A stretch of DNA of 64,000 nt from Rhodoblastus sp963828185 (GCA_963828185.1 CAWHDV010000012.1:124001-188000); one strand, 5' to 3'; numbered from the stretch's first letter, positions 25,770 through 34,528 are shown. Made by a program: numbers and translations. Notes: generated from the letters alone by a model not told the origin.

Positions 25770-26060
25770 TCAGTGGCTGGCCTTGAATCCCATTGGCACG
25801 GGAACGACGCGGACGAATTCGCCCAGCTTCTCGATCATGCGCGCCTGGATGCCCTCGAGCGTGGCGCTCGCCAGCTTGCAGAACACGCAGGCGCCCGTCA
25901 GCTTGACGTTGATCTTGCTTCCCTCGATCGAGACCAGCTCGCAATCGCCGCCGTCACGGCGCAGGTTGGGGCGCACTTCCTCGATCACCTCGCGCACCAG
26001 CTGGATGCGCTGCTGCTCGGCGGTCAGGGCGGACTTTTCTTGCACGATTTCAGTCTGCAT
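25770..26060 (-). CDS. nifU: NifU C-terminal-type (Nfu) Fe-S scaffold
   Basis: The 96-residue protein is only the Nfu domain of NifU: VIEEVRPNLRRDGGDCELV and the cluster-binding CVFCKLASATLEG. The NifU N-terminal scaffold and central 2Fe-2S domains are absent, as in many alphaproteobacteria. It would carry [4Fe-4S] clusters to nitrogenase components. I chose the ATG at 26060, which has AAAGG upstream; a GTG at 26081 is the alternative. Confidence 0.88.
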   Translation of the reverse strand: MQTEIVQEKSALTAEQQRIQLVREVIEEVRPNLRRDGGDCELVSIEGSKINVKLTGACVFCKLASATLEGIQARMIEKLGEFVRVVPVPMGFKASH

Positions 26061-26089
26061 GGGGATGACCTTTGCTTGCACGGGCCTGA

Positions 26090-26410
26090 TCAGCCGAAAC
26101 TCTTGCCGCAGGAGCAGGAGTGGGAGGCGTTGGGATTGTCGAAGGTGAAGCCGGCGCCCTCGATGGCGACGACGAAATCGATGGTCACGCCGGCGAGAAG
26201 TTCGCGCGAGCCCTGCTCGACGTAAACCTTGACGCCGTCGCGCTCGACCAACTCGTCGTCCGCCTCGGCGTTCTTGACCAAGCCCATCAGATATTTGTTG
26301 CCGGCGCAGCCGCCCGTCTCGACTTTCAGGCGCAAGCCCTCGACGGGCTCAGACGCCCCCTTGATGGCGTTGCGGACAGCGTTCAAGGCGCTGTCGGTGA
26401 GATGGATCAT
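26090..26410 (-). CDS. iscA: nif-associated A-type Fe-S carrier (IscA, copy 2)
   Basis: The 106-residue A-type carrier has GGCAGNKYLM and C-terminal HSCSCGKSFG, with all three ligand cysteines. It is the first gene of the minus-strand unit iscA-nifU-nifP-nifW-nifA1. The ATG at 26410 has a GGAGGA site. A sigma-54 element and exact NifA site precede it. It parallels the iscA at 10223-10543. Confidence 0.9.
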   Translation of the reverse strand: MIHLTDSALNAVRNAIKGASEPVEGLRLKVETGGCAGNKYLMGLVKNAEADDELVERDGVKVYVEQGSRELLAGVTIDFVVAIEGAGFTFDNPNASHSCSCGKSFG

Positions 26411-26452
26411 TGCCGGTCCTCCACGATCGAAGAAGCTGTCGTCCGATGGATT

Positions 26453-26468
26453 AGCAAGAGCCGCGCCA
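26453..26468 (-). promoter_or_regulatory. Sigma-54 promoter of the iscA-nifU-nifP-nifW unit
   Basis: Minus strand TGGCGCGGCTCTTGCT, correct spacing, 43 bases before the iscA start, with an exact NifA site upstream. Confidence 0.75.
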
Positions 26469-26519
26469 AACACCTTCCCGTTGATTTCACGCGATGATTC
26501 CGCGACGTCCCAGCAGCCT

Positions 26520-26535
26520 TGTCGCCTTGGCGACA
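26520..26535. promoter_or_regulatory. NifA upstream activator site
   Basis: TGTCGCCTTGGCGACA is an exact TGT-N10-ACA and a perfect palindrome (TTGTCGCC/GGCGACAA). It lies 52 bases upstream of the -24 element. It could also fold as a weak hairpin at the end of the AAA+ gene. Confidence 0.75.
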
Positions 26536-26552
26536 AAGCTGCCTTTTCGCGC

Positions 26553-28259
26553 TCAGGCGCAATCCGCGTGTTCCAGCCCGCGAAAAATGGCGCAGCGCTT
26601 GAACGTGTCGAGGTCGGGCGCCGTGTCGCGATGGCGACAATATTTCGCCACCAGCTTGGCCAGGCCCTTGATGTCGCGACCGCTAGCTTGCGGGAACAAT
26701 GTGACAAGGGTTTCGATCAGGCCGTCCTCGAGGTTCAGCGCGAACTGTTCCGCCATGACGCCCCAGATGCGCTTTCGCGCTTCCTCATCCGGCGAGTGGA
26801 AGCGGATCAGGGCGATGCAGCGCGAGACGATGGCTTCGTCGATATCGTCGATGCGGTTGGTGGTCAGGAACAAAAGGCCATTGAAATATTCCAGCACGCG
26901 CAGAAAAACGCCGACGACGGCGTTCATCGTCATGTCGTCCTGGCGCCGCTTGATGTAGACGTCGGCTTCGTCGATCAGCATGACGGCGCCCCAGCGCTGG
27001 GCGCGCAGCAGCGCCTCCTTCAAGGCCGTCTCCATCGCCGCGACATTGAGGCCCAATTGGCCGGAATGGACGCGGTAGAGCGGGCGCTTGACGATTTCGG
27101 CGTAGACCTCCGCCGTCAGCGTCTTGCCAACGCCGGGCGGTCCGGCGCAAAGCACCGTCGTGCCGCCGGATTTTCCCGCGACAATGTCATCCATCAGCAC
27201 GTCCATCTCGGCGGTGAGAATGTCGATCAGGTCCGTCTGTTCTTCCGGCAGCACCAGCTTCTGCTTGAGGTCGGGCTGGTAGTGATAGGGCGCGACGTCC
27301 TCGACGTGGACCCATACATAATGGTGCAGGTCGAGATGGAACATCAGGATGAAGGGATGGACCGGGATCTGGCGGAACAGGTCCTTGCCAATTGCCTCCT
27401 TCTGCGCCGCGACCTCGTCCTCTTCCGCGTAAAGATTGCTCTTGGCCGCCTTGCGCAGGTAATTTCCGACAATGTCGCCGGTCGTCTCCAGCGTCAGCGC
27501 GCGATTGTCGAGCAGGCTCTCGTCATTGACGAGCCGCGCCGGATTGCCGCCCGAAGAAAGAATGACCGCCTCCTTGCGCGTCCAGTCGGCGCCGCGATGG
27601 GAAGACGATCGGGTCCTCGGCGAAAAATCCCAGGCCATTGCCGGTGAATTGCGCGCCGTAAAGGGCGCGCCAGTCGAAATAAGCGCGCGCATTGGCGTCA
27701 TAGGCGGCGATCAATTCCTCCGTCTCGCGCAAAAAACCCTTGGCGGCGAAAATTTCCGCCACCGTCTTGCCGGCGATGTCGCCGGCGTTGATGCGCAGCT
27801 GTACGTTGGCCAGTTCTCCCTTGGAATTGGCTTTCAGCTCGACGAAGATGCGGCCCGTCTCGTCATTGGACGACGGGGTATAGTCGATACGCGCCACGAC
27901 ATAGGGCAGCGGACGGCCGACGGCGTTGAGCGAGAAAAGCCAGCCGCGCTGCGCGTCCTCGACCAGGAAGGCGACGATCGCCGGCAGCACGGATTCGAGG
28001 TCCTCGGCGGAAAAGCGTGTGGCCATTCGCGTCAAAGGCGCGTCGCAAGGTCGCCAATTGGGCGCGCTGGCTATGCATGTGCGGCCCGGCGTCGCCGTAG
28101 AGCTCATGCAGGCGATCGACCTGGGGCGCGGACAGGTCCTGGAACAGAGACCTCGACCCTGTCGCCGAACAGCAATTGCGCCTTGAGCGCCTCGAGCTCG
28201 GGAAAGGCTTCGGCCAGCGCCTCGACATAGGGGCGCGCGATGTGCAGTTTCATGCTCAT
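26553..28259 (-). CDS. nif-cluster AAA+ ATPase, frame broken at three points
   Basis: The C-terminal 270 residues form an AAA+ module: Walker A GPPGVGKT, Walker B AVMLIDEADVYI, sensor LLFLTTNRIDDID and an arginine-finger region IVSRCIALIRF. The N-terminal 290 residues (MSMKLHIARPYVEAL, QVDRLHELYGDAGPHMHSQRAQL, WLFSLNAVGRPLPYV) are a domain I do not recognise. Three single-base insertions (near 28140, 28018 and 27600) break the frame; removing them gives about 567 residues. It may remodel a nitrogenase maturation protein. It is transcribed divergently from the unknown gene at 28416. Confidence 0.65.
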
Positions 28260-28299
28260 GTCCGCTTCCGTTCACGGGAGGTTTGATCCGACCGCGACA

Positions 28300-28315
28300 A
28301 GCAGGGTTCAGGCCA
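28300..28315 (-). promoter_or_regulatory. Sigma-54 promoter of the AAA+ ATPase gene
   Basis: Minus strand TGGCCTGAACCCTGCT, correct spacing, 41 bases before the ATPase start. It is back to back with the promoter at 28337. Confidence 0.5.
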
Positions 28316-28336
28316 GACAATTTGTGGCGCGAAAAG

Positions 28337-28352
28337 CGGCAGACCATTTGCA
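28337..28352 (+). promoter_or_regulatory. Sigma-54 promoter of the 28416 gene
   Basis: CGGCAGACCATTTGCA has a strong -12 half (TTTGCA) and correct spacing. It ends 64 bases before the start codon. Confidence 0.55.
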
Positions 28353-28415
28353 TAGCGGAGGACAGCGCGAGGACGCGCCAGGAATTCGTCAATTTATCCA
28401 AGCTGGAGAACGCAA

Positions 28416-29006
28416 ATGACTTCGATCGAGACGACCGCCTTTGCCGCGCTGGACAAGGAAGGCCGCCTGCTCAACGCGGTCTACAAAGGGCCGACCGACA
28501 AGCCCGGCTATTACGCCTTCCGCGGCGATTTCGCGCTGGAGTTCCAGGTCTCGCTGGCCGACGAGAAGCGTCCGCCGCTGTTCTCCTTCGAACAGGTCAT
28601 CGCCATCGCCAAGGACGGAGAGCCGACCATCGAAAAGTTCGCCGGCTATCTCCACAACATGGCCAATATCGAGACCTTCAAGAAGATCGTCGGCCCCCTG
28701 CTTTCGCCGACCGGAACCTATTTCATCTTCGTCAACAACATCGATTTTTTGGCGAAATACACCATTCCGATGGGCGAGGCGACCCTGACCATCCTGCCCT
28801 GCGACGAATCCACCGTGTGGAAGGAAATGACCGACCTGTGCGGCCTCGACAAGAACGACTTCAAAAAGCTCGACGGCGGCGGCAAGGTGCAGCTCATGCT
28901 CGACAAATGCGCCGAGGTCCGCGAAGCCTACGAGATCATCAGCATGGAGGAAGGCATCGCGCGCATGGAGCCGGTCAGGAACCGCAACGCCAACCGCCCG
29001 GTCTGA
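28416..29006 (+). CDS. Unknown nif-cluster protein
   Basis: The 196-residue protein is soluble and well translated (GAACG-type leader, ATG at 28416), but I do not recognise its family. Visible landmarks are KGPTDKPGYYAFRGDFALEFQ, KYTIPMGEATLTILPCDEST and DLCGLDKNDFKKLDGGG. It has two Cys and no membrane segment. Paired divergent sigma-54 elements suggest co-regulation with the AAA+ ATPase, so it may be a partner or client of that protein. Confidence 0.65.
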   Translation: MTSIETTAFAALDKEGRLLNAVYKGPTDKPGYYAFRGDFALEFQVSLADEKRPPLFSFEQVIAIAKDGEPTIEKFAGYLHNMANIETFKKIVGPLLSPTGTYFIFVNNIDFLAKYTIPMGEATLTILPCDESTVWKEMTDLCGLDKNDFKKLDGGGKVQLMLDKCAEVREAYEIISMEEGIARMEPVRNRNANRPV

Positions 29007-29021
29007 GCGGACGTCGCGACT

Positions 29022-29426
29022 TCACAGCTGGTCGGCTTCGTCACAGCCCTCGTCGTCTTCGACCAGCGTCACGCCCGTCACGCAAATATCTCCATCAATG
29101 ACCTCAAGGGCGATGGGCGTCAGGCCGTCGCCCTTGCAGGGTCCATCCGAGCAACGGCCGGTGCCGAGTTCAAACAGCGCGCCGTGCTTGCCGCACATCA
29201 GCCGCAGGCCGGTCGGATCGAGGAACTGTTCACGCTCCCAATCGAGCTTTTCGCCGTGATGCGGGCAGCGGTTGAGATAGCCGAACGCCTGCGCGCCCCA
29301 GCGCACCACGACGATCGGAAAGGGTTTTGCCTCGCCATCCTCGCCGACCACGGCGAGTTGGAACCCCTGGGCCTTGCGGCTCGGAATGTCGTTCAGGGCG
29401 CAGATCACATAGGCGGCGTCGGACAT
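29022..29426 (-). CDS. Rieske-type 2Fe-2S protein (copy 2)
   Basis: The 134-residue protein has CPHHGEKL and CGKHGALFELGTGRC, supplying the Rieske Cys/His ligands, followed by GDICVTGVTLVEDDEG. It is close in design to the proteins at 13521-13982 and 51972-52397. It follows the FAD oxidoreductase gene by 13 bases, so the two could form an electron-transfer pair. Confidence 0.85.
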   Translation of the reverse strand: MSDAAYVICALNDIPSRKAQGFQLAVVGEDGEAKPFPIVVVRWGAQAFGYLNRCPHHGEKLDWEREQFLDPTGLRLMCGKHGALFELGTGRCSDGPCKGDGLTPIALEVIDGDICVTGVTLVEDDEGCDEADQL

Positions 29427-29439
29427 ATTCGGGTCTTTC

Positions 29440-31044
29440 CTACAGGGATGAAACGGTTTCGGCGCGATGCTCGCCCTTGGCGAGCAGCAGGCGATTGGCG
29501 GCCAGCGAAAATTCCGTCCAGGCCGCGGCGATATCGCGGAAAATGGCCTGTTCGTAATCCTTGGCCAAATGATGTTCGTCGGGAAAATTCGACAGCGCGC
29601 AGGACGTCCGGTTGAAGGCCGCGACATCGTCATGCAACTGCCGCAAAAAATCCCCGAAAGGCTTTTGCGCCAGCGGCGTGAGGGCGCAACGCCCTTGCTC
29701 CGTCGCAACGCCCGAGAGATCGAACGGCAGCGACTCCAGTCTGGTCAGCGCTTGCGCAAAAACCGCCTCCGCCGCGCCGAGCATCGCGACCTGCGTCAAT
29801 TGCGTCTTGTCCTGCCCGGCGAGGCGAGCGTTGAGGCGACGGCGATAATCGTCGAAAGCAGCGTCGCCCTGCCCCGCGACCCAGGTTGCGAAGCGCCGCA
29901 AGCTGGCGGCGTTGACCGCCTCGCCGGGTTGGGCGCCCTCGTCCGCGGCGCGTTGCGTCAGGCGCAAAATGTCGCGCGAGATTTTCTGCGCCGCCTCAAG
30001 CGCCCCCTCCATGTAGCCGGCCTGCCGCGCCGCCGTCTCCGACCCGCCGAGATAAAGCTTTCCTTCCCACAAGGCGCGGCGCAGGACGGGATGAGCGGCG
30101 CTTCGGTGCTCCTCGCGCCCGTTTTCGCGGTCAAGCGCGCTGCAGGTCTGGTCCTCCGTCGCCCAATCCTGATAATGTTGCTCGCGTTCAGCCAGATCCG
30201 AGCCGAAAACCTGCTCCATCTGGCTTTGCATGAGGATCGGCAAGCCGACGGCGAAGGACTGGCGCAGATTCGCGTCGAGCGCCAGAAAGCCGCCAAGCGC
30301 TCCGTGTTTCGCCTCGGCGTCGCAGGCGTCGAAAATCTCGTCGAACACAGCCTGCTCATGACTGACGAAAGCATTGCCCGATTGCCCGGCCGCGCGCCAC
30401 ACCGGCTTGTCATAGGTCGTGATGGCCTTGGCCTGCGCCGCCATCCAGGTCGGGGCCTCGCGCATCGCCTGGATCGTCGCCTCGTCGAGCCCGGGCTGAA
30501 GGGCGATCCGCTCCTCGACAAGGCGGGGCGGCAGGGCCAGGACGACCCGCCGCGCCTCGACGCGCAACGGCTTGCCGTCTTGAAGAAAGCTCAACGCGAC
30601 ATGGTCGCCGCAATCGCTCGCCGCCGTCAGGGCGCAGCCGAGATGAATCGTTTGCGACGGCAGACTATGCCGCAGTGCGTCAATGGTCTTTTGCGCGCCG
30701 CCGGCGATTTTTCGCGCGCCGCCGTGCACGCCGCCCACGGTCTCGACCTTCTCCGCCTTCTTGTCGGCTTCGCTCAGCCGCAGCACGGTCCCTTCGTCGA
30801 ATTGGGGAAAGGAGTCGAGGCCGAGTTCCTTGAGCAGCGCCGTGATCAGCGGCTGGCTGTCCGGCCAGAACCAGGCCGCGCCGAGATCGATGGCGAGACC
30901 GGATGTCTTGCAGTCGATTGTCAGGATCCGGCCACCCAGACGCTGGCGCGCTTCGAACAAAGCGAAACTTTCGCCGCGCCGGTTGAGCTGCGCCGCCGTC
31001 GCCAGTCCGCAAAGGCCCCCGCCGATAATCGCCGTCTCAAGCAT
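29440..31044 (-). CDS. FAD-dependent amine-oxidase-like oxidoreductase
   Basis: The 534-residue protein begins with the FAD Rossmann motif AIIGGGLCGLATAAQL and the second FAD motif RLGGRILTID, and has LYLGGSETA near residue 330, typical of flavin monoamine oxidases. About 170 residues follow that are not part of that fold. Its substrate is unknown. It is encoded with a Rieske protein gene and between nif units, so a redox role in nitrogen fixation is inferred. Translation starts at 31044. Confidence 0.7.
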   Translation of the reverse strand: MLETAIIGGGLCGLATAAQLNRRGESFALFEARQRLGGRILTIDCKTSGLAIDLGAAWFWPDSQPLITALLKELGLDSFPQFDEGTVLRLSEADKKAEKVETVGGVHGGARKIAGGAQKTIDALRHSLPSQTIHLGCALTAASDCGDHVALSFLQDGKPLRVEARRVVLALPPRLVEERIALQPGLDEATIQAMREAPTWMAAQAKAITTYDKPVWRAAGQSGNAFVSHEQAVFDEIFDACDAEAKHGALGGFLALDANLRQSFAVGLPILMQSQMEQVFGSDLAEREQHYQDWATEDQTCSALDRENGREEHRSAAHPVLRRALWEGKLYLGGSETAARQAGYMEGALEAAQKISRDILRLTQRAADEGAQPGEAVNAASLRRFATWVAGQGDAAFDDYRRRLNARLAGQDKTQLTQVAMLGAAEAVFAQALTRLESLPFDLSGVATEQGRCALTPLAQKPFGDFLRQLHDDVAAFNRTSCALSNFPDEHHLAKDYEQAIFRDIAAAWTEFSLAANRLLLAKGEHRAETVSSL

Positions 31045-31211
31045 TGCCCGCCTCCGACATGAATCCGACAAGCCAATGCAAGATTTCGCGCATTCTTTTG
31101 CGAACTCGAGAAACTTTTTTCGACAATCGCGCGCCGTTAGCGACGACGGAGCGGCAATTGCGAAGGCAATCCGACAGTTTTGTTGCAAGCGACGGCGCCG
31201 CACGCGCCGAG

Positions 31212-31227
31212 TGGCACAGAACTTGAT
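31212..31227 (+). promoter_or_regulatory. Possible sigma-54 promoter of the 31262 gene
   Basis: TGGCACAGAACTTGAT has a perfect -24 half (TGGCAC) and correct distance to TTG, but GA rather than GC at -12. It lies 34 bases before the start codon. Confidence 0.4.
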
Positions 31228-31261
31228 GCGCTGCGGCATCTGGACCAACATGGAGATGGAT

Positions 31262-31720
31262 ATGAATGTCGCGTCGGCTTTCGCCAGCATGAGCAAGGAC
31301 GAAATCAAGGCGGCGCTCGACGGCGGCGCGCTGACTTTCTATTCGGTCGCCCGGCCGGTCAGCGCCGATCGTCCGGTTGACCGCAGCGGCGTCCTCGCCG
31401 CCTTCGCTTTCGCCACGCCGGCCTTTGGCGCGGAAGACGGTGATTTCGAGACGCCGGCATTCGCCGCCAATCCGGTCGAGGCCAAGCATACGGGCACGCC
31501 CGGTTTCGCTCGCGCCTGCAAGGCCGACGGAACCGTCGTCGCCGATTTCTCCGTCGGTCCCGGCGTGCGCGAAATCAAGCTCACGGAAGTGTCCTGCTCG
31601 CCCGGCGCGGCGGTGAAGATCGTTTCGTTCAAGTTCCTCGCCGACGGCGACTGGCCGGAGCGTCCCGATTATTACAACGCGCATCCCCGCCCCGGTTATG
31701 AAATGCCGAAAGTTCCCTGA
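31262..31720 (+). CDS. Unknown small nif-cluster protein
   Basis: The 152-residue protein starts at the ATG at 31262 (GGAG seven bases upstream). It contains MSKDEIKAALDGGALTFYSV, a low-complexity Ala/Phe/Pro stretch, and a more structured C-terminus (GVREIKLTEVSCSPGAAVKIV, YYNAHPRPGYEMPKVP). I do not recognise the family. It is transcribed divergently from the FAD oxidoreductase gene and 56 bases ahead of another unknown gene. Confidence 0.55.
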   Translation: MNVASAFASMSKDEIKAALDGGALTFYSVARPVSADRPVDRSGVLAAFAFATPAFGAEDGDFETPAFAANPVEAKHTGTPGFARACKADGTVVADFSVGPGVREIKLTEVSCSPGAAVKIVSFKFLADGDWPERPDYYNAHPRPGYEMPKVP

Positions 31721-31776
31721 TGGTTTTTTTTCCGGAGCGGCGGCCGCCGCCGCTCCACGAAAGGACGGATGCGACC

Positions 31777-32091
31777 ATGACCACTTTGGTGAAAACGACG
31801 CAAGACGGACGCAAGCTGGAAGTCGTCGGCCCGGCGCTGCTGCTCGGCGGCAGACTCGAAGCGGCCGAACTGGTCCCGGTGAAGGATCACCCCCATCGCG
31901 CCGCGATCCTGTCGGTCATGCCCGAGGCCGCCTTCATGGCCGGCCGCGTGGCGCTGACCGAGGAAGAGGGCAGGATCGCGCTCGAAGCGCTCGACAAGGG
32001 CCAGAAGGATTATTATGCGAACCCGACCGCGATCAGCGAGCGTTTTCGCCTGGCCGCCAATCGCCGCGAAGCGGAGCTGGGGATCGAATAG
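31777..32091 (+). CDS. Unknown small nif-cluster protein
   Basis: The 104-residue protein (TQDGRKLEVVGPALLLGGRLEAAELVPV, then EEEGRIALEALDKGQKDYYAN) has no motif I can name. It begins at the ATG at 31777. It follows the 31262 gene and is closed by a small terminator, so the two form a short unit. Confidence 0.55.
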   Translation: MTTLVKTTQDGRKLEVVGPALLLGGRLEAAELVPVKDHPHRAAILSVMPEAAFMAGRVALTEEEGRIALEALDKGQKDYYANPTAISERFRLAANRREAELGIE

Positions 32092-32093
32092 CT

Positions 32094-32114
32094 TGGGCGA
32101 TCATCGCCCATTTT
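32094..32114 (+). terminator. Intrinsic terminator after the 31777 gene
   Basis: A 7-base-pair stem (TGGGCGA/TCGCCCA, loop TCA) is followed by TTTT. Confidence 0.6.
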
Positions 32115-32234
32115 GACTTGGAACCGTCATTGGGAGCGAACATCCACTCCGTGGGAGCACCGCGGCGTGGATTGCGTCGTCGCATCAGCTCCTCGCAATT
32201 GTGAAGGTTCCGCAATGACGGCCGCAGCCGTCGG

Positions 32235-32879
32235 CTAAAGCCGCTCTTCGCGATAGGCGTGGGTCAATTGCGCAACGCCTTCCTCGGCGCCGAAGCAGGA
32301 GGCGAAATCATCGCAATCCGAGCAGACCGGCGCCGGGCAGAGGACAAACCCCTCCGAGCCGCAGACCAGGCGATAGAGGAATTTCTTCCATTTCATGTCG
32401 CCGGAATTGCGCGCCTTCAGGCGCGGAAAGTGGCGTTGCATCAATTGGGAAAGCTCGGAGCGGTCGCGCAGGCCGAGATCCTGCCAGAGGTGGCGCGGCT
32501 CCTGGCAGCGGCGCGCGATCATGATGGCGAGCGGACGCACGAAATCCAGGCGCCCCGAAGCATACAACAGCAGGATATCGACGACGGATTGTTGTTCCGG
32601 CGCCGGCGCGGGCGCATCGCCCGCGGCCATTTTCGCCAGCTCCTCGGCGGCGGCGGGAAACACTTGCTCGACGAAGGTTTTCAGCGCCGCCGCGTCCAGG
32701 CCCGTCGTCGCCGCGAGCGAGGTCTTTTCCTCCCGCGCCTGGGCGATGGCGACGGCGAAAATGCTGGCGCAGACATGAAGATCAAAAGATAGCGGATCGG
32801 AGACTTGAAGATCGAAGCGTTGGCAGGCCGGCCGCCTTGTCGAGGCGATCAGCCAGCGATAGGCGCCGTCGGGCGTCAT
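32235..32879 (-). CDS. nifQ: Molybdenum donor protein NifQ
   Basis: The 214-residue protein ends with the NifQ cysteine motif CPAPVCSDCDDFASC (C-x4-C-x2-C-x5-C), which binds a Mo-Fe-S cluster. NifQ passes molybdenum to NifEN/NifH for FeMo-co synthesis. The rest is helical, with MQRHFPRLKARNSGDMKWKKF typical of the family. Its start overlaps the stop of fdxB (ATGA). It is the last gene of the nifH unit. Confidence 0.93.
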   Translation of the reverse strand: MTPDGAYRWLIASTRRPACQRFDLQVSDPLSFDLHVCASIFAVAIAQAREEKTSLAATTGLDAAALKTFVEQVFPAAAEELAKMAAGDAPAPAPEQQSVVDILLLYASGRLDFVRPLAIMIARRCQEPRHLWQDLGLRDRSELSQLMQRHFPRLKARNSGDMKWKKFLYRLVCGSEGFVLCPAPVCSDCDDFASCFGAEEGVAQLTHAYREERL

Positions 32880-33172
32880 TCGGCGGCCAAGGCGGCGACG
32901 CCATGCGTCTGGCAATTGGCCGGGCAGACGCGGGCGCAGGCGCCGCAGCCGACGCAGGCGCCCATGTCGGCCATCACCATGACCTTCTTCTCGATCTCGT
33001 CGTCGTCCTCGTCGTCGAGATCGATGACGTCGCCGTCCTCGTTGATGCCCTTGAGGGTCATCACTTCACGGCCGCACACCTTGTAGCAGCGGCCGCAGCC
33101 GATGCATTTGCCGCCGTCGATCGCCAGCAGATATTCCGGCTGCCATTCGCGGCCGTCGCGCGCATTCGCCAT
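32876..33172 (-). CDS. fdxB: nif-specific ferredoxin III (FdxB)
   Basis: The 98-residue ferredoxin has CIGCGRCYKVCGRE and CVGCGACARVCPANC, two [4Fe-4S] motifs separated by an acidic stretch (DLDDEDDDE). This is ferredoxin III (FdxB), usually found near nifQ and CCE_0567-type genes, carrying electrons for nitrogenase or cofactor assembly. Confidence 0.92.
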   Translation of the reverse strand: MANARDGREWQPEYLLAIDGGKCIGCGRCYKVCGREVMTLKGINEDGDVIDLDDEDDDEIEKKVMVMADMGACVGCGACARVCPANCQTHGVAALAAE

Positions 33173-33193
33173 TGCTCTCGCCTTTCGTTCATA

Positions 33194-33253
33194 GCGTTTT
33201 CAAGCGAAGTGGGAACCGGTTCGCATGAGGAAACGCGTAAAAATGCAAAACGT
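33194..33253. repeat. Dispersed intergenic palindrome of Rhizobiales type
   Basis: The stretch beginning TAGCGTTTTCAAGCGAAGTG and containing ACCGGTTCGCATGAGGAAACGCGT resembles a repeat scattered through Bradyrhizobium-like genomes. This is from memory and not searched. Confidence 0.45.
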
Positions 33254-33285
33254 GAGGCCCGATCCGCTGCAAGCGGATTGGACCT

Positions 33286-33486
33286 CTAGGCCGCTTCCGC
33301 GGATTTCAGTTCCGCGCGCTTGGCTTCGAGCGCCGTGAAGGCGTCGTGGGCCTTCTGCGCCACGTCCAGAATGGTCTCCCAGCCGATCGGCAATTCCTCC
33401 GACAGGTCATGCAGATTCATCTTCGCGTTCATGGCGCGCGCCGACAGTTTCTTGATTTCGGCTTTCAATGTTTCGACGTCACTCAT
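33286..33486 (-). CDS. CCE_0567-type nif-associated protein
   Basis: The 66-residue helical protein (VETLKAEIKKLSARAMNAKMNLHDLSEELPIGWETI) matches the CCE_0567 family of small metalloprotein-like nif proteins, regularly encoded between nifX/DUF269 and fdxB. Function is unknown. Confidence 0.8.
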   Translation of the reverse strand: MSDVETLKAEIKKLSARAMNAKMNLHDLSEELPIGWETILDVAQKAHDAFTALEAKRAELKSAEAA

Positions 33487-33553
33487 TGTCTTGCCTTTTT
33501 TATGCCAATCGCTTCGCGATTTGGAGCCCCTCGCACTCGCTCGGCCCCAGGGC

Positions 33554-33592
33554 GTCGGCGGACGCCCGTCCTTGACGGGCTGTGGCGTCCGC
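33554..33592. repeat. Imperfect hairpin between DUF269 and CCE_0567 genes
   Basis: GCGGACGCC pairs with GGCGTCCGC, with an inner CGTC/GACG. On the minus strand it lies in the transcribed spacer and may affect mRNA stability; no T-run follows. Confidence 0.45.
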
Positions 33593-33632
33593 TCCTAGTC
33601 GGCTGCCGCCGGCGTCAGAAAATTGGCCGGCT

Positions 33633-34103
33633 TCAGTAATTGGCCGCGTCCGGAAATTTTGCGATCATTTCCGCGCCCTGGCTGACATATTTCTCGCCCT
33701 CCTGCGCGAGCTTGGCGAAAGTCTCGAAACCGAAGCGATGCACGTCGCGCAATTGCTTGTTGACGACAATCAGCCGGCCGCCGATCAGCACGATGCGGCC
33801 AAAACCTTCGTGGCTCATCTTCATCATCGGCGAGACCATGACTTTGCTGACGCGTTCGATCGACAGGGCGACGGCGTTGAAGAACAGCTCCAGCCGCCAG
33901 AGCGTGTCCGGATCGGGATCGGCGATGATCGGCATCGCCTTGCGCTGTTCCTTGTCGACGATATATTCCGCCAGCAAGGCCGCATCTGTCTTGCCGTCCC
34001 AATGTCCATGCGAATCCTGCGCCCGCCAGACGTTGACAAGATCCTTCAGGAAATCGGATTCGGCGAAGACCGCGGTGTCCCCGGCGATAGCTGCTTCAGT
34101 CAT
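33633..34103 (-). CDS. NifX-associated protein (DUF269)
   Basis: The 156-residue protein matches DUF269: FLKDLVNVWRAQDSHGHWDG, LELFFNAVALSIER, MKMSHEGFGRIVLIGGRLIVVNKQLRDVHRFGF. It is nearly always encoded right after nifX and is thought to help FeMo-co assembly. It lies five bases downstream of nifX. Confidence 0.9.
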   Translation of the reverse strand: MTEAAIAGDTAVFAESDFLKDLVNVWRAQDSHGHWDGKTDAALLAEYIVDKEQRKAMPIIADPDPDTLWRLELFFNAVALSIERVSKVMVSPMMKMSHEGFGRIVLIGGRLIVVNKQLRDVHRFGFETFAKLAQEGEKYVSQGAEMIAKFPDAANY

Positions 34104-34108
34104 TTTGC

Positions 34109-34504
34109 TCAATCCTCGAAATCGAAAACGCGTTCCTTGCCCTTGGCCATGGCCTTGCGCAGGAAGGGGGGCGGATTGCCTTTCAGCACGCCCTGCAACT
34201 TGTCGAGCAGGTCCTCGATCGCTTCGGGCTGCGTGACCTTCATGGGGTGGATGTTTTGCGCGACGACGCGCGCCGCGCCCGAGCCGCCGATCGCCGCGAC
34301 ATAGAGAATGGCGCAATCCTTGACGGCCTCGATCTTCGGCCCGAGCTTGTCCTCGTTGCCGTCTTCCTGCAAATCGCCGTCAAAACTCACCGCTTCGAGA
34401 AACTGGTGGCCGTTCTCGTCCAGCTCGTAGATGGCGATATTCTTCGCCCAACCAAAATGCGCATCGACGCGCTTCAGGTCCTGTGTAGCAAATGCGACTT
34501 TCAT
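34109..34504 (-). CDS. nifX: FeMo-co carrier NifX
   Basis: The 131-residue protein has the NifX fold: MKVAFATQDLKRVDAHFGWAKN, IYELDENGHQFLE, CAILYVAAIGGSGAARVV. NifX binds NifB-co and the FeMo-co precursor VK cluster and shuttles between NifB, NifEN and the apo-enzyme. The ATG at 34504 has a GGGAAAGGG leader. It follows nifN by 24 bases. Confidence 0.93.
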   Translation of the reverse strand: MKVAFATQDLKRVDAHFGWAKNIAIYELDENGHQFLEAVSFDGDLQEDGNEDKLGPKIEAVKDCAILYVAAIGGSGAARVVAQNIHPMKVTQPEAIEDLLDKLQGVLKGNPPPFLRKAMAKGKERVFDFED

Positions 34505-34528
34505 CGGCCTGCCCTTTCCCAATTCACA

